Source: Acidobacteriota bacterium (GTDB lineage: Bacteria; Acidobacteriota; Thermoanaerobaculia; Multivoradales; Multivoraceae). From it: DNA of 64,000 bases. The DNA lies in contig WTGQ01000002.1 of NCBI GenBank assembly GCA_011525365.1, forward strand, positions 2,460,773 to 2,524,772, given 5' to 3'. Positions 46,640-53,917 of the stretch are shown piece by piece (positions within the stretch are counted from its first letter, which is position 1; every line of letters starts with the position of its first letter). The notes beneath the pieces were generated by a model. That model made no database searches, was not told the DNA's origin, and saw only the letters and a program-made list of their open reading frames with translations. A program made the position numbers and the translations under genes.

Positions 46640-46761
46640 ACGGAGAACTGGACTGCCGTCGGTGTCCCACACCCGAGGCACTTCTTCACTCGTCCCCGGC
46701 TCGCATCCTGGCCAGAGTCGCGCGTCCGCTGTCTTCGTAGTATCCTCTCCGCACACTTGCT

Positions 46762-46804
46762 CCCCGCTCGACACACCGTAAGGTCTCGGGCGGGGTTATT
46801 TTTT
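46762..46804 (+). terminator. probable terminator after the integrase
   Basis: CCCCGC (46762-46767) pairs with GCGGGG (46790-46795), enclosing a small ACC-GTAA-GGT hairpin, and TTATTTTTT follows (46796-46804). It ends just before the NYN gene. Confidence 0.5.
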
Positions 46805-46815
46805 GGCCATCGAGG

Positions 46816-47442
46816 ATGAGTAGCAGGCCTCCAGTCAAGCGAGCGGTTGTCTTCATCGACGGCCAGAACCTGTTCCACGCTGCCCGCGAAGCCTTCGGCT
46901 ACACGTATCCCAACTTCGACGTCACAGCCCTCGCCAAACGACTTTGCGCGGGCCAGGGATGGAAGCTCGCTCAGGTCCGTTTCTACACGGGGATCCCTGA
47001 TGCGGGCGACAACGCCAGATGGCACTTCTTCTGGACTCACAAGCTCGCAGCGATGGGGCGACAGGGTGTCGTCGTTTACAGCCGGTCGCTCCGATACCGG
47101 AACCGCACGGTGTCCCTACCCGACGGTACGCAACACTCTCTCTTGACCGGGGAAGAGAAGGGGATCGACGTGCGGATCGCGCTCGACGTGATCGCCTTGG
47201 CTCATCGTCGCGAGTACGACGTAGCCATCGTCCTGAGCCAAGACCAGGATCTTTCGGAGGTCGCCGAGGAGATCCGGGCAATCGCACGTGACCAGCGCCG
47301 GTGGATCAAGATTGCCAGTGCCTTTCCCCAGAGCCCTGCCAGCCGCAACCGCAGGGGTATCGACAAGACCGACTGGATCAGGATCGACCGAACACTCTAC
47401 GATCAGTGCCTTGACCCGCGCGACTATCGCAGGAAGCTCTGA
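46816..47442 (+). CDS. NYN domain (PIN-like) ribonuclease-type protein
   Basis: The 208-residue protein is a single NYN/LabA domain. The acidic active-site residues are in FIDGQNLF (D15), EKGIDVRIALDV and SQDQDLSEVA, the standard four-acid pattern of PIN-like nucleases. Such proteins are predicted to cut RNA, and they are frequent in islands. The ATG is right after CGAGG, a poor Shine-Dalgarno arrangement. It is the first cargo gene behind the integrase. Confidence 0.87.
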   Translation: MSSRPPVKRAVVFIDGQNLFHAAREAFGYTYPNFDVTALAKRLCAGQGWKLAQVRFYTGIPDAGDNARWHFFWTHKLAAMGRQGVVVYSRSLRYRNRTVSLPDGTQHSLLTGEEKGIDVRIALDVIALAHRREYDVAIVLSQDQDLSEVAEEIRAIARDQRRWIKIASAFPQSPASRNRRGIDKTDWIRIDRTLYDQCLDPRDYRRKL

Positions 47443-47561
47443 AGGTGCCTCCTCACGGCCATCGCCGGGTGTGGTGATCGGCGGTCCGTCCTCGCGCCCG
47501 TCCTGGCCCTGATCGCCGGGTTTCGCATCTGTCTGAGCCACTGCAGAACGGCGGCGGGTCT

Positions 47562-48971
47562 TCAGCGGCTCCAATCAGGCCCGTCTCGGTCCCGGTCTTC
47601 CCTGGCGATCTGGCGGAGCCGATTCACCGTCCGCTCGATGCCTGGACGATTGCGTTCATGTCGGCTTCGAGCCGCCTGTACGCCGTCGCCAACCTCTCGT
47701 ACTCGCCCACGAGCTGTTGATAGTCGGTCAGCAAAGCGTCGACCCGAGCGTTCAACTGCGAGACGGACTCGTTCAACTGCGAGACGGACGCGGCGTGCTC
47801 TTCGTCGAGCCTCTTCAAGGATGCGGCGAGCAAGCGTTCCAGTTCGGTCATCGTCTACTCCACCTCCTGGCTCAGTTCGTCGAGGGTCTGGTTCCGCTCT
47901 TCGATCTGCCGCTCGAGGTACTGCAGGAACTCGATGTTCTCCTTGATCTGGTTCTGCTGCCACCGCCCCATCGCCCAAAGCCCCCACCAGATGGCCATGA
48001 AGACTCCGAACCCGATCAGCGCGGTCCGCAGCCATAGCATCCCGAGCATCCGGGCCGTGCTCCGGTGATCGGTGCGCATAGCGCTCTCGATTCGCTTCAG
48101 ACCGTCTGCGGCATATCGCATCGAGGTCTCGCCAAGCTCGCGCGCTAGCTCGCGCATCTCCTCCTTCGCCGTGTCCTGGATCTCCTGCCGATAGTCCCGG
48201 ATCGCCTGCTTGTCCTGCGCCGTCTTCTCGGTCAAGTCGGCCGCGAAGCTCGATGGCCTGGAAGTCTCGCTCATAGAGGGTTCCTTTCAGCCGCAACCGC
48301 TGCCCGGTCGCCGGGTGCGCCACGGTGATGTAGCTCTTGCCCTGGCGCGGCACCTCGTAGCCAGCCTCCTCGAACGCGGCGACTACGCCGGCGCGGTCGT
48401 GAACGAGGCCCGCGGCGACTCTCTGGCGCAGGTAGCCGTCGATGGCGTCGCGGTCGGCGGCGTCGGCCGGAAAACGGCCCGGCCGGGTAGTGCGGGCGCG
48501 GTCCGGGTCGTCCGGCCGCGCCCAGCCGTGTTCGTGGTTCAGCGCCCGCTCCAGCAGGCCGTAGGTCCCCTCCCAGCCGGGAGGGGCGATGTTGTGGCTC
48601 TTGCCCGTCAGAAGCTCCACGCGGGCGACCAGGACATGCACGTGGGCGCCGCCGTCATCGTCTCGGTGGAGCACCGCCGACCAGGCGTAGCGATCCGGTT
48701 CGAGGCCGGACCAGGAGACGCGCTCGAAGTGGTCGAGCGCCTCCTCGATCTGGTCGTTGGTCGGATCATCCTCGGGCGCCCAAGCGATCACGGCGCTGCG
48801 GTACCGGTGCTCGAAGTCCAGGGAGTCGGCGACTTGTGCGACCTGGTGCGGATCGCCGCGCAGCACCGTGACCTCGGCCCGCTCCTTGCCGGCGTGGTCG
48901 CGGTCGGCCAGAAGGTAGTCCGCCGCGGCGGCCGCGCTGCCCTGGCCGTGTTTGGCGAACGTGATCAGCAC
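47562..48971 (-). CDS. ColE1 MbeA-like relaxase
   Basis: The 469-residue protein starts at a GTG that overlaps the MobC stop. The N-terminal 200 residues follow ColE1 MbeA in layout: DYLL, a 'VLRGDP' segment, 'AWSAVLHRDDDGGAHVHVLVARVELLTGK' with a three-histidine motif (H102, H110, H112), and 'GKSYITVAHPATGQRLRLKG'. It would nick oriT and lead transfer by a helper conjugation system. The C-terminal half is Arg/Ala-rich and shares DNA with two other genes read in another frame. A longer frame upstream of 48971 was rejected. Confidence 0.85.
   Translation of the reverse strand: MLITFAKHGQGSAAAAADYLLADRDHAGKERAEVTVLRGDPHQVAQVADSLDFEHRYRSAVIAWAPEDDPTNDQIEEALDHFERVSWSGLEPDRYAWSAVLHRDDDGGAHVHVLVARVELLTGKSHNIAPPGWEGTYGLLERALNHEHGWARPDDPDRARTTRPGRFPADAADRDAIDGYLRQRVAAGLVHDRAGVVAAFEEAGYEVPRQGKSYITVAHPATGQRLRLKGTLYERDFQAIELRGRLDREDGAGQAGDPGLSAGDPGHGEGGDARASARAWRDLDAICRRRSEANRERYAHRSPEHGPDARDAMAADRADRVRSLHGHLVGALGDGAVAAEPDQGEHRVPAVPRAADRRAEPDPRRTEPGGGVDDDRTGTLARRILEEARRRARRVRLAVERVRLAVERSGRRFADRLSTARGRVREVGDGVQAARSRHERNRPGIERTVNRLRQIAREDRDRDGPDWSR
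47624..47851 (-). CDS. MbeD/MobD-like mobilization protein nested in the relaxase gene
   Basis: The 75-residue acidic coiled-coil protein begins 'MTELERLLAASL', the same kind of start as ColE1 MbeD. It lies inside the 3' part of the relaxase gene in another frame and starts 3 bp after the MbeB-like stop. A strong AGGAGG lies 11 nt upstream of its ATG. Heptads with Leu, Val and Tyr continue to the C-terminus. MbeD-type proteins assist mobilization. Confidence 0.7.
   Translation of the reverse strand: MTELERLLAASLKRLDEEHAASVSQLNESVSQLNARVDALLTDYQQLVGEYERLATAYRRLEADMNAIVQASSGR
47750..47789 (+). repeat. 21-bp tandem duplication within overlapping mob genes
   Basis: A 19-nt unit, GTTCAACTGCGAGACGGAC, occurs at 47750-47768 and 47771-47789 (period 21). 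It adds seven codons in both reading frames: a repeated VRLAVER in the relaxase and one extra heptad (SQLNESV/SQLNARV) in the MbeD-like coiled coil. Confidence 0.9.
47855..48274 (-). CDS. MbeB-like mobilization protein nested in the relaxase gene
   Basis: The 139-residue protein has an N-terminal helical region ('SFAADLTEKTAQDKQAIRDY'), one transmembrane segment (about 78-103) and a C-terminal coiled coil ('QQNQIKENIEFLQYLERQIEERNQTL'). This is the ColE1 MbeB plan. It lies wholly inside the relaxase gene in a different frame, as in ColE1. An AAAGGA Shine-Dalgarno precedes the ATG. A membrane role in mobilization is inferred from MbeB. Confidence 0.75.
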   Translation of the reverse strand: MSETSRPSSFAADLTEKTAQDKQAIRDYRQEIQDTAKEEMRELARELGETSMRYAADGLKRIESAMRTDHRSTARMLGMLWLRTALIGFGVFMAIWWGLWAMGRWQQNQIKENIEFLQYLERQIEERNQTLDELSQEVE

Positions 48972-49324
48972 GGGCCTTCCTCCTCGCGCGGAGGCAGGTC
49001 TGGATCGCGGGTCAGCGACAGCTCGCGGACCTCGCGATCGAGGGCGACCAGGTGGGCGATCACCTGGGCCGCGTCGGCGGCGCCGCGGTAGCGGTTCGCC
49101 CAGCGGGCGATCTGGTTCAGGTTGTTCCCGATGCGGGCAACCTGACGGGTGCGCTCGCGCACCGCCGCGGAGTCCTCCGCGGTCCATGTGCGGGTACGGC
49201 GCATCGCCGCCCGCATCAACTCCGAGAGCGTCGTGCCGGCGCTCTCGGCCTTGGCCCGCCACTCCGCCAGCTCGGCCGCGGTGACGCGGCAGTGCGCGAT
49301 CGCTGTGCGGTGCGGCGTGGCCAT
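48965..49324 (-). CDS. MobC-family relaxosome protein
   Basis: The 119-residue protein has the MobC/ribbon-helix-helix-like N-terminus 'RVTAAELAEWRAKAESAGTTLSELMRAAM' and the C-terminal motif 'ARIGNNLNQIARWAN', which is the signature of MobC accessory proteins. It binds near oriT and helps the relaxase open the DNA. Its stop overlaps the relaxase GTG by 7 nt, so they form one operon reading left. Confidence 0.9.
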   Translation of the reverse strand: MATPHRTAIAHCRVTAAELAEWRAKAESAGTTLSELMRAAMRRTRTWTAEDSAAVRERTRQVARIGNNLNQIARWANRYRGAADAAQVIAHLVALDREVRELSLTRDPDLPPREEEGPC

Positions 49325-49732
49325 GTCTGGGCGGGGGGTTCGAAGGGGGGGCCGCAGGCCCTCCCTCGCTAGCCCCTCGGGCGGAGTGAGCGTAGCGAGC
49401 GTAGCACGTGGGGTCTGCTAGCTTCTGACTCAAACACCGAGTCCTACTGACCACAGGAGAAAACGAGAGTGAGCCTCTCCTCTCACGTGCTCGTGCCGCC
49501 GACTATAGGAGAGCGGTCTGCGGCGCTGGACCGGGGAGCGCCGCCGTAGCGTCGTGCCGAAGAGGCTCTGCATCGGCGACTCGGTGAGCAGAGCATACCG
49601 CAGCCGGCCGAGGCCCAAGTGATGCCTGTAGTGCGTCGTTCTGAGGTCCCTGATTCTCGCCTAGGGGCTAGCGCTCGGCGGTAGAGGGCGGCGATGGTGG
49701 GCAGCGTGCCCCTACCGTGTAGGGTCTGCTGC
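49325..49732. other. non-coding stretch with candidate oriT
   Basis: This 408-bp stretch lies between the divergent mobC and a small gene. The part next to mobC (49341-49440) has a GGGCC-GCA-GGCCC hairpin (49349-49361) and two copies of GCGTAGC (49390-49396, 49399-49405). These fit the usual place and makeup of an oriT in a MobC/relaxase module. The rest (to 49732) shows no convincing ORF. The nic site was not identified. Confidence 0.35.
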
Positions 49733-50206
49733 ATGGCTGAACCGAGCTGGACCGAAGTCATATCCGTAGTCGCTGTCGTCGTCTCGTTGGCGGCGATCGT
49801 CGTGTCCGTCGTGACCGGCCACTATCTCCAGAAGAGGCAGCACCGTTTCGAGCTGCTGGCCACCTGCCTCGACGATCTGTCCGAGAGGGAGAAGAAGGCC
49901 AACCAGCTTGTTCAGCGGGACGTGCTGGGCGACTACGAGGGGGAGAACACTCCCTGGAGCCACTACCAAAGCGCGGTCGAGATCTACGGTTTGATGAAGC
50001 ACCATCTTCCCGACGCTACGGCCCTCGAAGGGCAGGTCAATCGCGTGGAGGACTTTCGGTCCCGGTTTCGGCGCGGCGATCGCCGGACACCGGATGGCGA
50101 TTGGGACCTTTCCGACGCCCTCGCTATGGAGGCGGCTATGTTCGTCTCGCTGCTGAAGGACTCTGTCGCTAAGGCGCTGTACGGCACCGATCGACGGTCG
50201 CCGTGA
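49733..50206 (+). CDS. small membrane-anchored protein of unknown function
   Basis: The 157-residue protein has one N-terminal membrane segment (about 8-30) followed by a cytoplasmic helical region with charged residues ('QKRQHRFELLATCLDDLSEREKKANQLV'). The start is the ATG at 49733. No family is recognised. It stands alone on the plus strand between the mob genes and the TcmP unit. Confidence 0.55.
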   Translation: MAEPSWTEVISVVAVVVSLAAIVVSVVTGHYLQKRQHRFELLATCLDDLSEREKKANQLVQRDVLGDYEGENTPWSHYQSAVEIYGLMKHHLPDATALEGQVNRVEDFRSRFRRGDRRTPDGDWDLSDALAMEAAMFVSLLKDSVAKALYGTDRRSP

Positions 50207-50376
50207 GCGAATCTTCGACACCATCGGGGCGGCCCGCCGTTCCGACCGCGCCACCGCCTTCGATCCCTTAGGCCGGCTTCGCCGGAGCGCGTCGACATCG
50301 CCCTCTCACTGCCAAGCGTCTGGACGCCGGCGCCGGCCGCTTGAGCGCCGCAAGAAACCCGGCGGCAGTAAGACGA

Positions 50377-50404
50377 GGAACGCTGCTCAGGCGGGCAGCG
50401 TTCC
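50377..50404. terminator. 10-bp perfect hairpin between convergent genes
   Basis: GGAACGCTGC (50377-50386) and GCAGCGTTCC (50395-50404) enclose an 8-nt loop; a smaller TCAAAC-GAGT-GTTTGA hairpin follows at 50412-50427. They lie in the 295-bp gap between the small membrane gene and tcmP, which converge, so they probably terminate both. No gene is seen in the gap. Confidence 0.5.
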
Positions 50405-50501
50405 CCGTGGCTCAAACGAGTGTTTGACGGGGAACAGGTGGAACGGCACGGGCCGGAGAGTTACGTCACCCAGGGAAGCCGTTGGTCTCGACTGCCAGGA
50501 A

Positions 50502-51761
50502 TCAGCGCCGCCGGGATATGACGGGAAGCAGGAGGGTGTCGGGGAAGGCGATCCGGTCAGTTGGTCGAAGGCGCTTCAACGACCGCGAACGCGCCTTCCC
50601 ATCGGGGCGGAGGATCCGAACCTCGCCTTCTTGCCGCAGCCGCAGGATGATCTCGTCCAGATCCGCGAAGCTTGCAGCCGTTCTGTTTGCGAGCTGGCGG
50701 TGCACCGTCTCCACCGAGACTGGAGCGTCGGAGGCGTGCGCGAACAGTTCGTTGGGCAGAGTGTTGAGAAGGTCGTCGAGCATCGTCTTCCTGTCGAGGT
50801 CCTTGAAGCTGAACAAAGGCAACGACGGCAGGGGTTCCCGGAGTGGGTCCCAGCCCATCATGTTCAGGCCGCCGTACCCGTCGTGCTCGAACGTATTGCT
50901 AGCTTCCCAGTGCTGCCGGATCATCACGTCGCGGGCCGTGGGGTGTCTCGAGAGATGGAGGAACCACAGGGACCGCCGAGACTGCTCGGGCCGGATGAAG
51001 AAGGGCGTGTCGTAGGTCGCGCCCGTCTTGTCCAGAATGTGCTGCCGGAGAGTGCGTTGCACCAGAGCCCGCCCGCCGCGACTCGCACGGTTCGCAATGA
51101 GCTGTTCGATCTCCGCGTTGGAGAGCTCGAGGCGGGCCAGCGGTTTGATGATCTGGTCCGTCAAGGAAAGGTGGTTTATGAGCGAGTCCGCGGCGAACGT
51201 CAGTATCACCTCGGCTGCGGGAAGCTCTCGCAGAATACGGGCCACCAGTTGCAGTTCCACCTGGGAGAACCCCAACTGGTCGAGGAAGAAGATCGCCCGC
51301 CCGGCTCGCGGCTGCCGCCGGTGGATCTCCGAAAGGATGCCCTCGACGGCCCCCCCGAAGGGCTTCGCGTCGAGGACGATGTCCTCGTCGTTCGTGTTGT
51401 AGTCGCGCTCGGCGAGCACTGCCCTCAAGTAGTCGATGTGAGCTGGTTCCTTGTCCACGAAGTAGTGCTTGCAATCGACACGCAGGGGCTTGGAGCGGGA
51501 ACGGTTCAGCCGCTCCTCTGCCGCCTTCGACTCTTCGAGCATCACCAGTGGGGAGCCGCCTACGAGGTCGTTGCCGTCGCTGAAGATGCCGCCGCCACAG
51601 AAGCCGTCCACGAGGTCGAGCTTGAACTCTTCGCGGCGCGGGACCACGTTGAGGCGGTCGAAGTAGGCTCGGATGTAGCGCCGGAGCACCTCTAGCTTCG
51701 CCTTGCTGTGATCCTCGATCGGTGGTGGTGGCTCACCCGGATGCCATGTGAAACTCGCCAC
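50502..51761 (-). CDS. tcmP: three-Cys-motif partner protein TcmP
   Basis: The 419-residue protein matches the TcmP family: 'HSKAKLEVLRRYIRAYFDRL' at the N-terminus, then 'KLDLVDGFCGGGIFSDG', a methyltransferase-like glycine-rich loop, and 'FFLDQLGFSQV'. TcmP genes are named for pairing with the three-Cys protein encoded directly upstream here, 12 bp away. The GTG start has an AGAGAGGA Shine-Dalgarno. The biochemical role of the pair is unproven; both are frequent in mobile islands. Confidence 0.85.
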   Translation of the reverse strand: MASFTWHPGEPPPPIEDHSKAKLEVLRRYIRAYFDRLNVVPRREEFKLDLVDGFCGGGIFSDGNDLVGGSPLVMLEESKAAEERLNRSRSKPLRVDCKHYFVDKEPAHIDYLRAVLAERDYNTNDEDIVLDAKPFGGAVEGILSEIHRRQPRAGRAIFFLDQLGFSQVELQLVARILRELPAAEVILTFAADSLINHLSLTDQIIKPLARLELSNAEIEQLIANRASRGGRALVQRTLRQHILDKTGATYDTPFFIRPEQSRRSLWFLHLSRHPTARDVMIRQHWEASNTFEHDGYGGLNMMGWDPLREPLPSLPLFSFKDLDRKTMLDDLLNTLPNELFAHASDAPVSVETVHRQLANRTAASFADLDEIILRLRQEGEVRILRPDGKARSRSLKRLRPTDRIAFPDTLLLPVISRRR

Positions 51762-51773
51762 GACTTGTCCTCT

Positions 51774-52496
51774 CTAGCCCGGCATGCCGTTGTACTCCAC
51801 TCCTCGGAGTCGCCGGCCTCCCGACTTCGGTCTCGGGCCGCCCCACTGCTTGAAGAAGAAGGGTACGTCTCTACGCTCACAGAGATCGCGTACTCGAAGA
51901 ACCCACTCTTCCTTCATGGGACGCGCACCTGGCCCGCTTTCTCCGCCGACGATAACCCAGCAAATCCCTTCGAGATCAAGATGATCTAGCGGCCCGAGCA
52001 GCGGTTCGATGGACAGGAAGCGCATCGGTACCGGCGTGTCGCGAAGGTGCTGGATCCGGACGGTCGCCGCCTGATCCTCGACAGAGACGCCGCACCAGAC
52101 ATGTCTAGGTGCCGTGCTCGCATCAGGGTACCGGCGCTGCAAGTAGTCACGCATGAGAGAGCTGCGCTTCGTGAGGACTTGGTAGACGTGCCAGTTGGCG
52201 GACTCCATCGTCTCGAAGACACGGTCGATGAACCAGGCAGGCACATCCTTGTGGAACAGGTCGCTGATGGAGTTGACGAAGATCCTCCGCGGTCGCTTCC
52301 ACGAGTGGGGCTGCGAGATGCGGTCCACACGGAGCCTGAGATCGAACCCGTTCTCGAAAGGGTGGCCAGGCGTGCCGCGAAACCTCTCGGTCAGCCGTGC
52401 CGCGTAGCAGTTGTCACAGCCACGCGTAATCTTGGTGCAGCCGGTGACGGGATTCCAGGTCGCGTCGGTCCACTCGATCGGTGTGTTGTCCCCCAT
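51774..52496 (-). CDS. DUF5131 (phage Gp37/Gp68-like) three-Cys protein
   Basis: The 240-residue protein has the motif C20-x6-C27-x2-C30 near its N-terminus (CTKITRGCDNCYA), which defines the 'three-Cys motif' and probably binds a metal or Fe-S cluster, radical-SAM-like in outline. 'IFVNSISDLFHKDVP' and 'VIVGGESGPGARP' are further family segments. It is the upstream partner of TcmP in a two-gene operon. A role in phage defence or nucleic-acid modification is possible but not shown. Confidence 0.87.
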   Translation of the reverse strand: MGDNTPIEWTDATWNPVTGCTKITRGCDNCYAARLTERFRGTPGHPFENGFDLRLRVDRISQPHSWKRPRRIFVNSISDLFHKDVPAWFIDRVFETMESANWHVYQVLTKRSSLMRDYLQRRYPDASTAPRHVWCGVSVEDQAATVRIQHLRDTPVPMRFLSIEPLLGPLDHLDLEGICWVIVGGESGPGARPMKEEWVLRVRDLCERRDVPFFFKQWGGPRPKSGGRRLRGVEYNGMPG

Positions 52497-52774
52497 GTTG
52501 AGTCGCGATCATCCAAGCTAACTGTTGCGGCGCCGGCCGGTGGAGCGGGCAGCCCCGCGTTCACTCAAGGCGGCGAACTATACGCCAGAGGCGCACGGCC
52601 TGGGGTCCGTCCGACACGTCGACAGGTCTGCGACCGCCAGCTTGAGCCCGGATTCAGTCGCTTCCACGAGCACGGAGTAGAGTGCCCGTTCCACGGGTGG
52701 GGGTCACCGGCGACGGACGGCCAGCCTCGGCGCGACCGCCTTCCCGCCGAGCACGAACTACATCTCCGAGTCCC

Positions 52775-53815
52775 ATGTCCACGAACCGCGTTCTCCTCGA
52801 CTCGAACCTCTGGTTGGACCTCGCAAGCGACCCGAGACTCACACCAGTGCTCACAGCAATCGACGAACTCGTAAGGGAAGGAGAGGTCGAGCTTCTTGTC
52901 CCTCAACTCGTACTCGACGAGTTCGCGCGCAATCGGGACCGCGTCGTAGAGCAAATGCAACGTAGCCTTTCCTCGCACCTTAAGCACGTCCGTGATGCGG
53001 TTACGCAGCTGGTTGAGGACGAAGCGAGGCCGGAAACCCTGGCCCACCTTGACGACCTGCAACTCAGGATTGCGACCAGAGGAAGTGTTGCTCGCCCAAT
53101 CGTCGAGACCGTGGAGCGCCTGATGGCAACCACCCCTCCGATCCTGGCCAGCGATAGCGTCAAGGTCAGCGCGGTCGAGCGCGCCATCCAGAAGCAGGCG
53201 CCGTTTCACCGATCCAAGAACTCGACCGTAGATGCGCTCCTGGTCGAGATCTTTGCCGAAGCCGCACGAGCCGATACACGGGACGCCACGCAGCACTACT
53301 TTGTCACCCGCAACACGCGCGATTTCTCGCTGCACGACGGCGACAATCGCCTACCGCACGCTGACCTCGCCCGCATCTTCGCGCCCGACGACTGTCACTA
53401 CTCCACGTCCACGGCCGAAGTCGTGCGGCTCATTGCCCCTGATCTCCTCGCTGAGTTCGAGCACGAGTTCGCCTACCACCCGCAACCCAGGGAGCTGGCC
53501 GAACTGCTCGACGCGGAACATCTGCTCTACAAGCAGGTCTGGTACAACCGACACTGCAATCTTCGCATCCGCGTCGAGAGGGGCGACATCAAGGTCGTCC
53601 ATCGAGACCTGGACTCGGAGCCCGCTACGTACTCCCCAGACGTCATTCTCCGCGACGTCTGGGACATTGCGCTCAATGCCGCGCGTGCCACAGAAACCGA
53701 ACTGGGTCCCGATCGCCTCGGTCCCTGGAGCGACTTCGAGTGGGGAATGCTGAACGGCAAGTTATCCGCACTTCGTTGGGTTCTCGGAGATGACTGGGAC
53801 ATGCTGGACACCTGA
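52775..53815 (+). CDS. PIN-like domain protein (DUF4935)
   Basis: The 346-residue protein begins with 'RVLLDSNLWLDLASDPR', the first acidic residue of a PIN-like nuclease fold, with further acids in 'DEFARNRDRV' and 'NSTVDALLVEIF'. The N-terminal half fits DUF4935; the C-terminal half (about 210-346) is uncharacterised. The start is the ATG at 52775. It diverges from the DUF5131-TcmP operon across 278 bp with no other gene. Confidence 0.8.
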   Translation: MSTNRVLLDSNLWLDLASDPRLTPVLTAIDELVREGEVELLVPQLVLDEFARNRDRVVEQMQRSLSSHLKHVRDAVTQLVEDEARPETLAHLDDLQLRIATRGSVARPIVETVERLMATTPPILASDSVKVSAVERAIQKQAPFHRSKNSTVDALLVEIFAEAARADTRDATQHYFVTRNTRDFSLHDGDNRLPHADLARIFAPDDCHYSTSTAEVVRLIAPDLLAEFEHEFAYHPQPRELAELLDAEHLLYKQVWYNRHCNLRIRVERGDIKVVHRDLDSEPATYSPDVILRDVWDIALNAARATETELGPDRLGPWSDFEWGMLNGKLSALRWVLGDDWDMLDT

Positions 53816-53917
53816 GGTCACTCCGTCAACCCCGATCGCTCCTCCGAGTCGACTCCGCCACGTCGACAGTATGCGCAGCCGTTCTGACCCGACCTCCGCA
53901 GTGTCGCTAGCCTGGAC

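Noticed and set aside
48972..49454. N-terminal extension of the relaxase frame
   Set aside because: It is Arg/Pro-rich and covered by mobC in another frame; the GTG at 48971 gives a normal MbeA-like N-terminus.
49483..49761. 92-codon minus-strand ORF in the mob-adjacent gap
   Set aside because: No Shine-Dalgarno, no recognisable motif and a Ser/Arg-rich composition.
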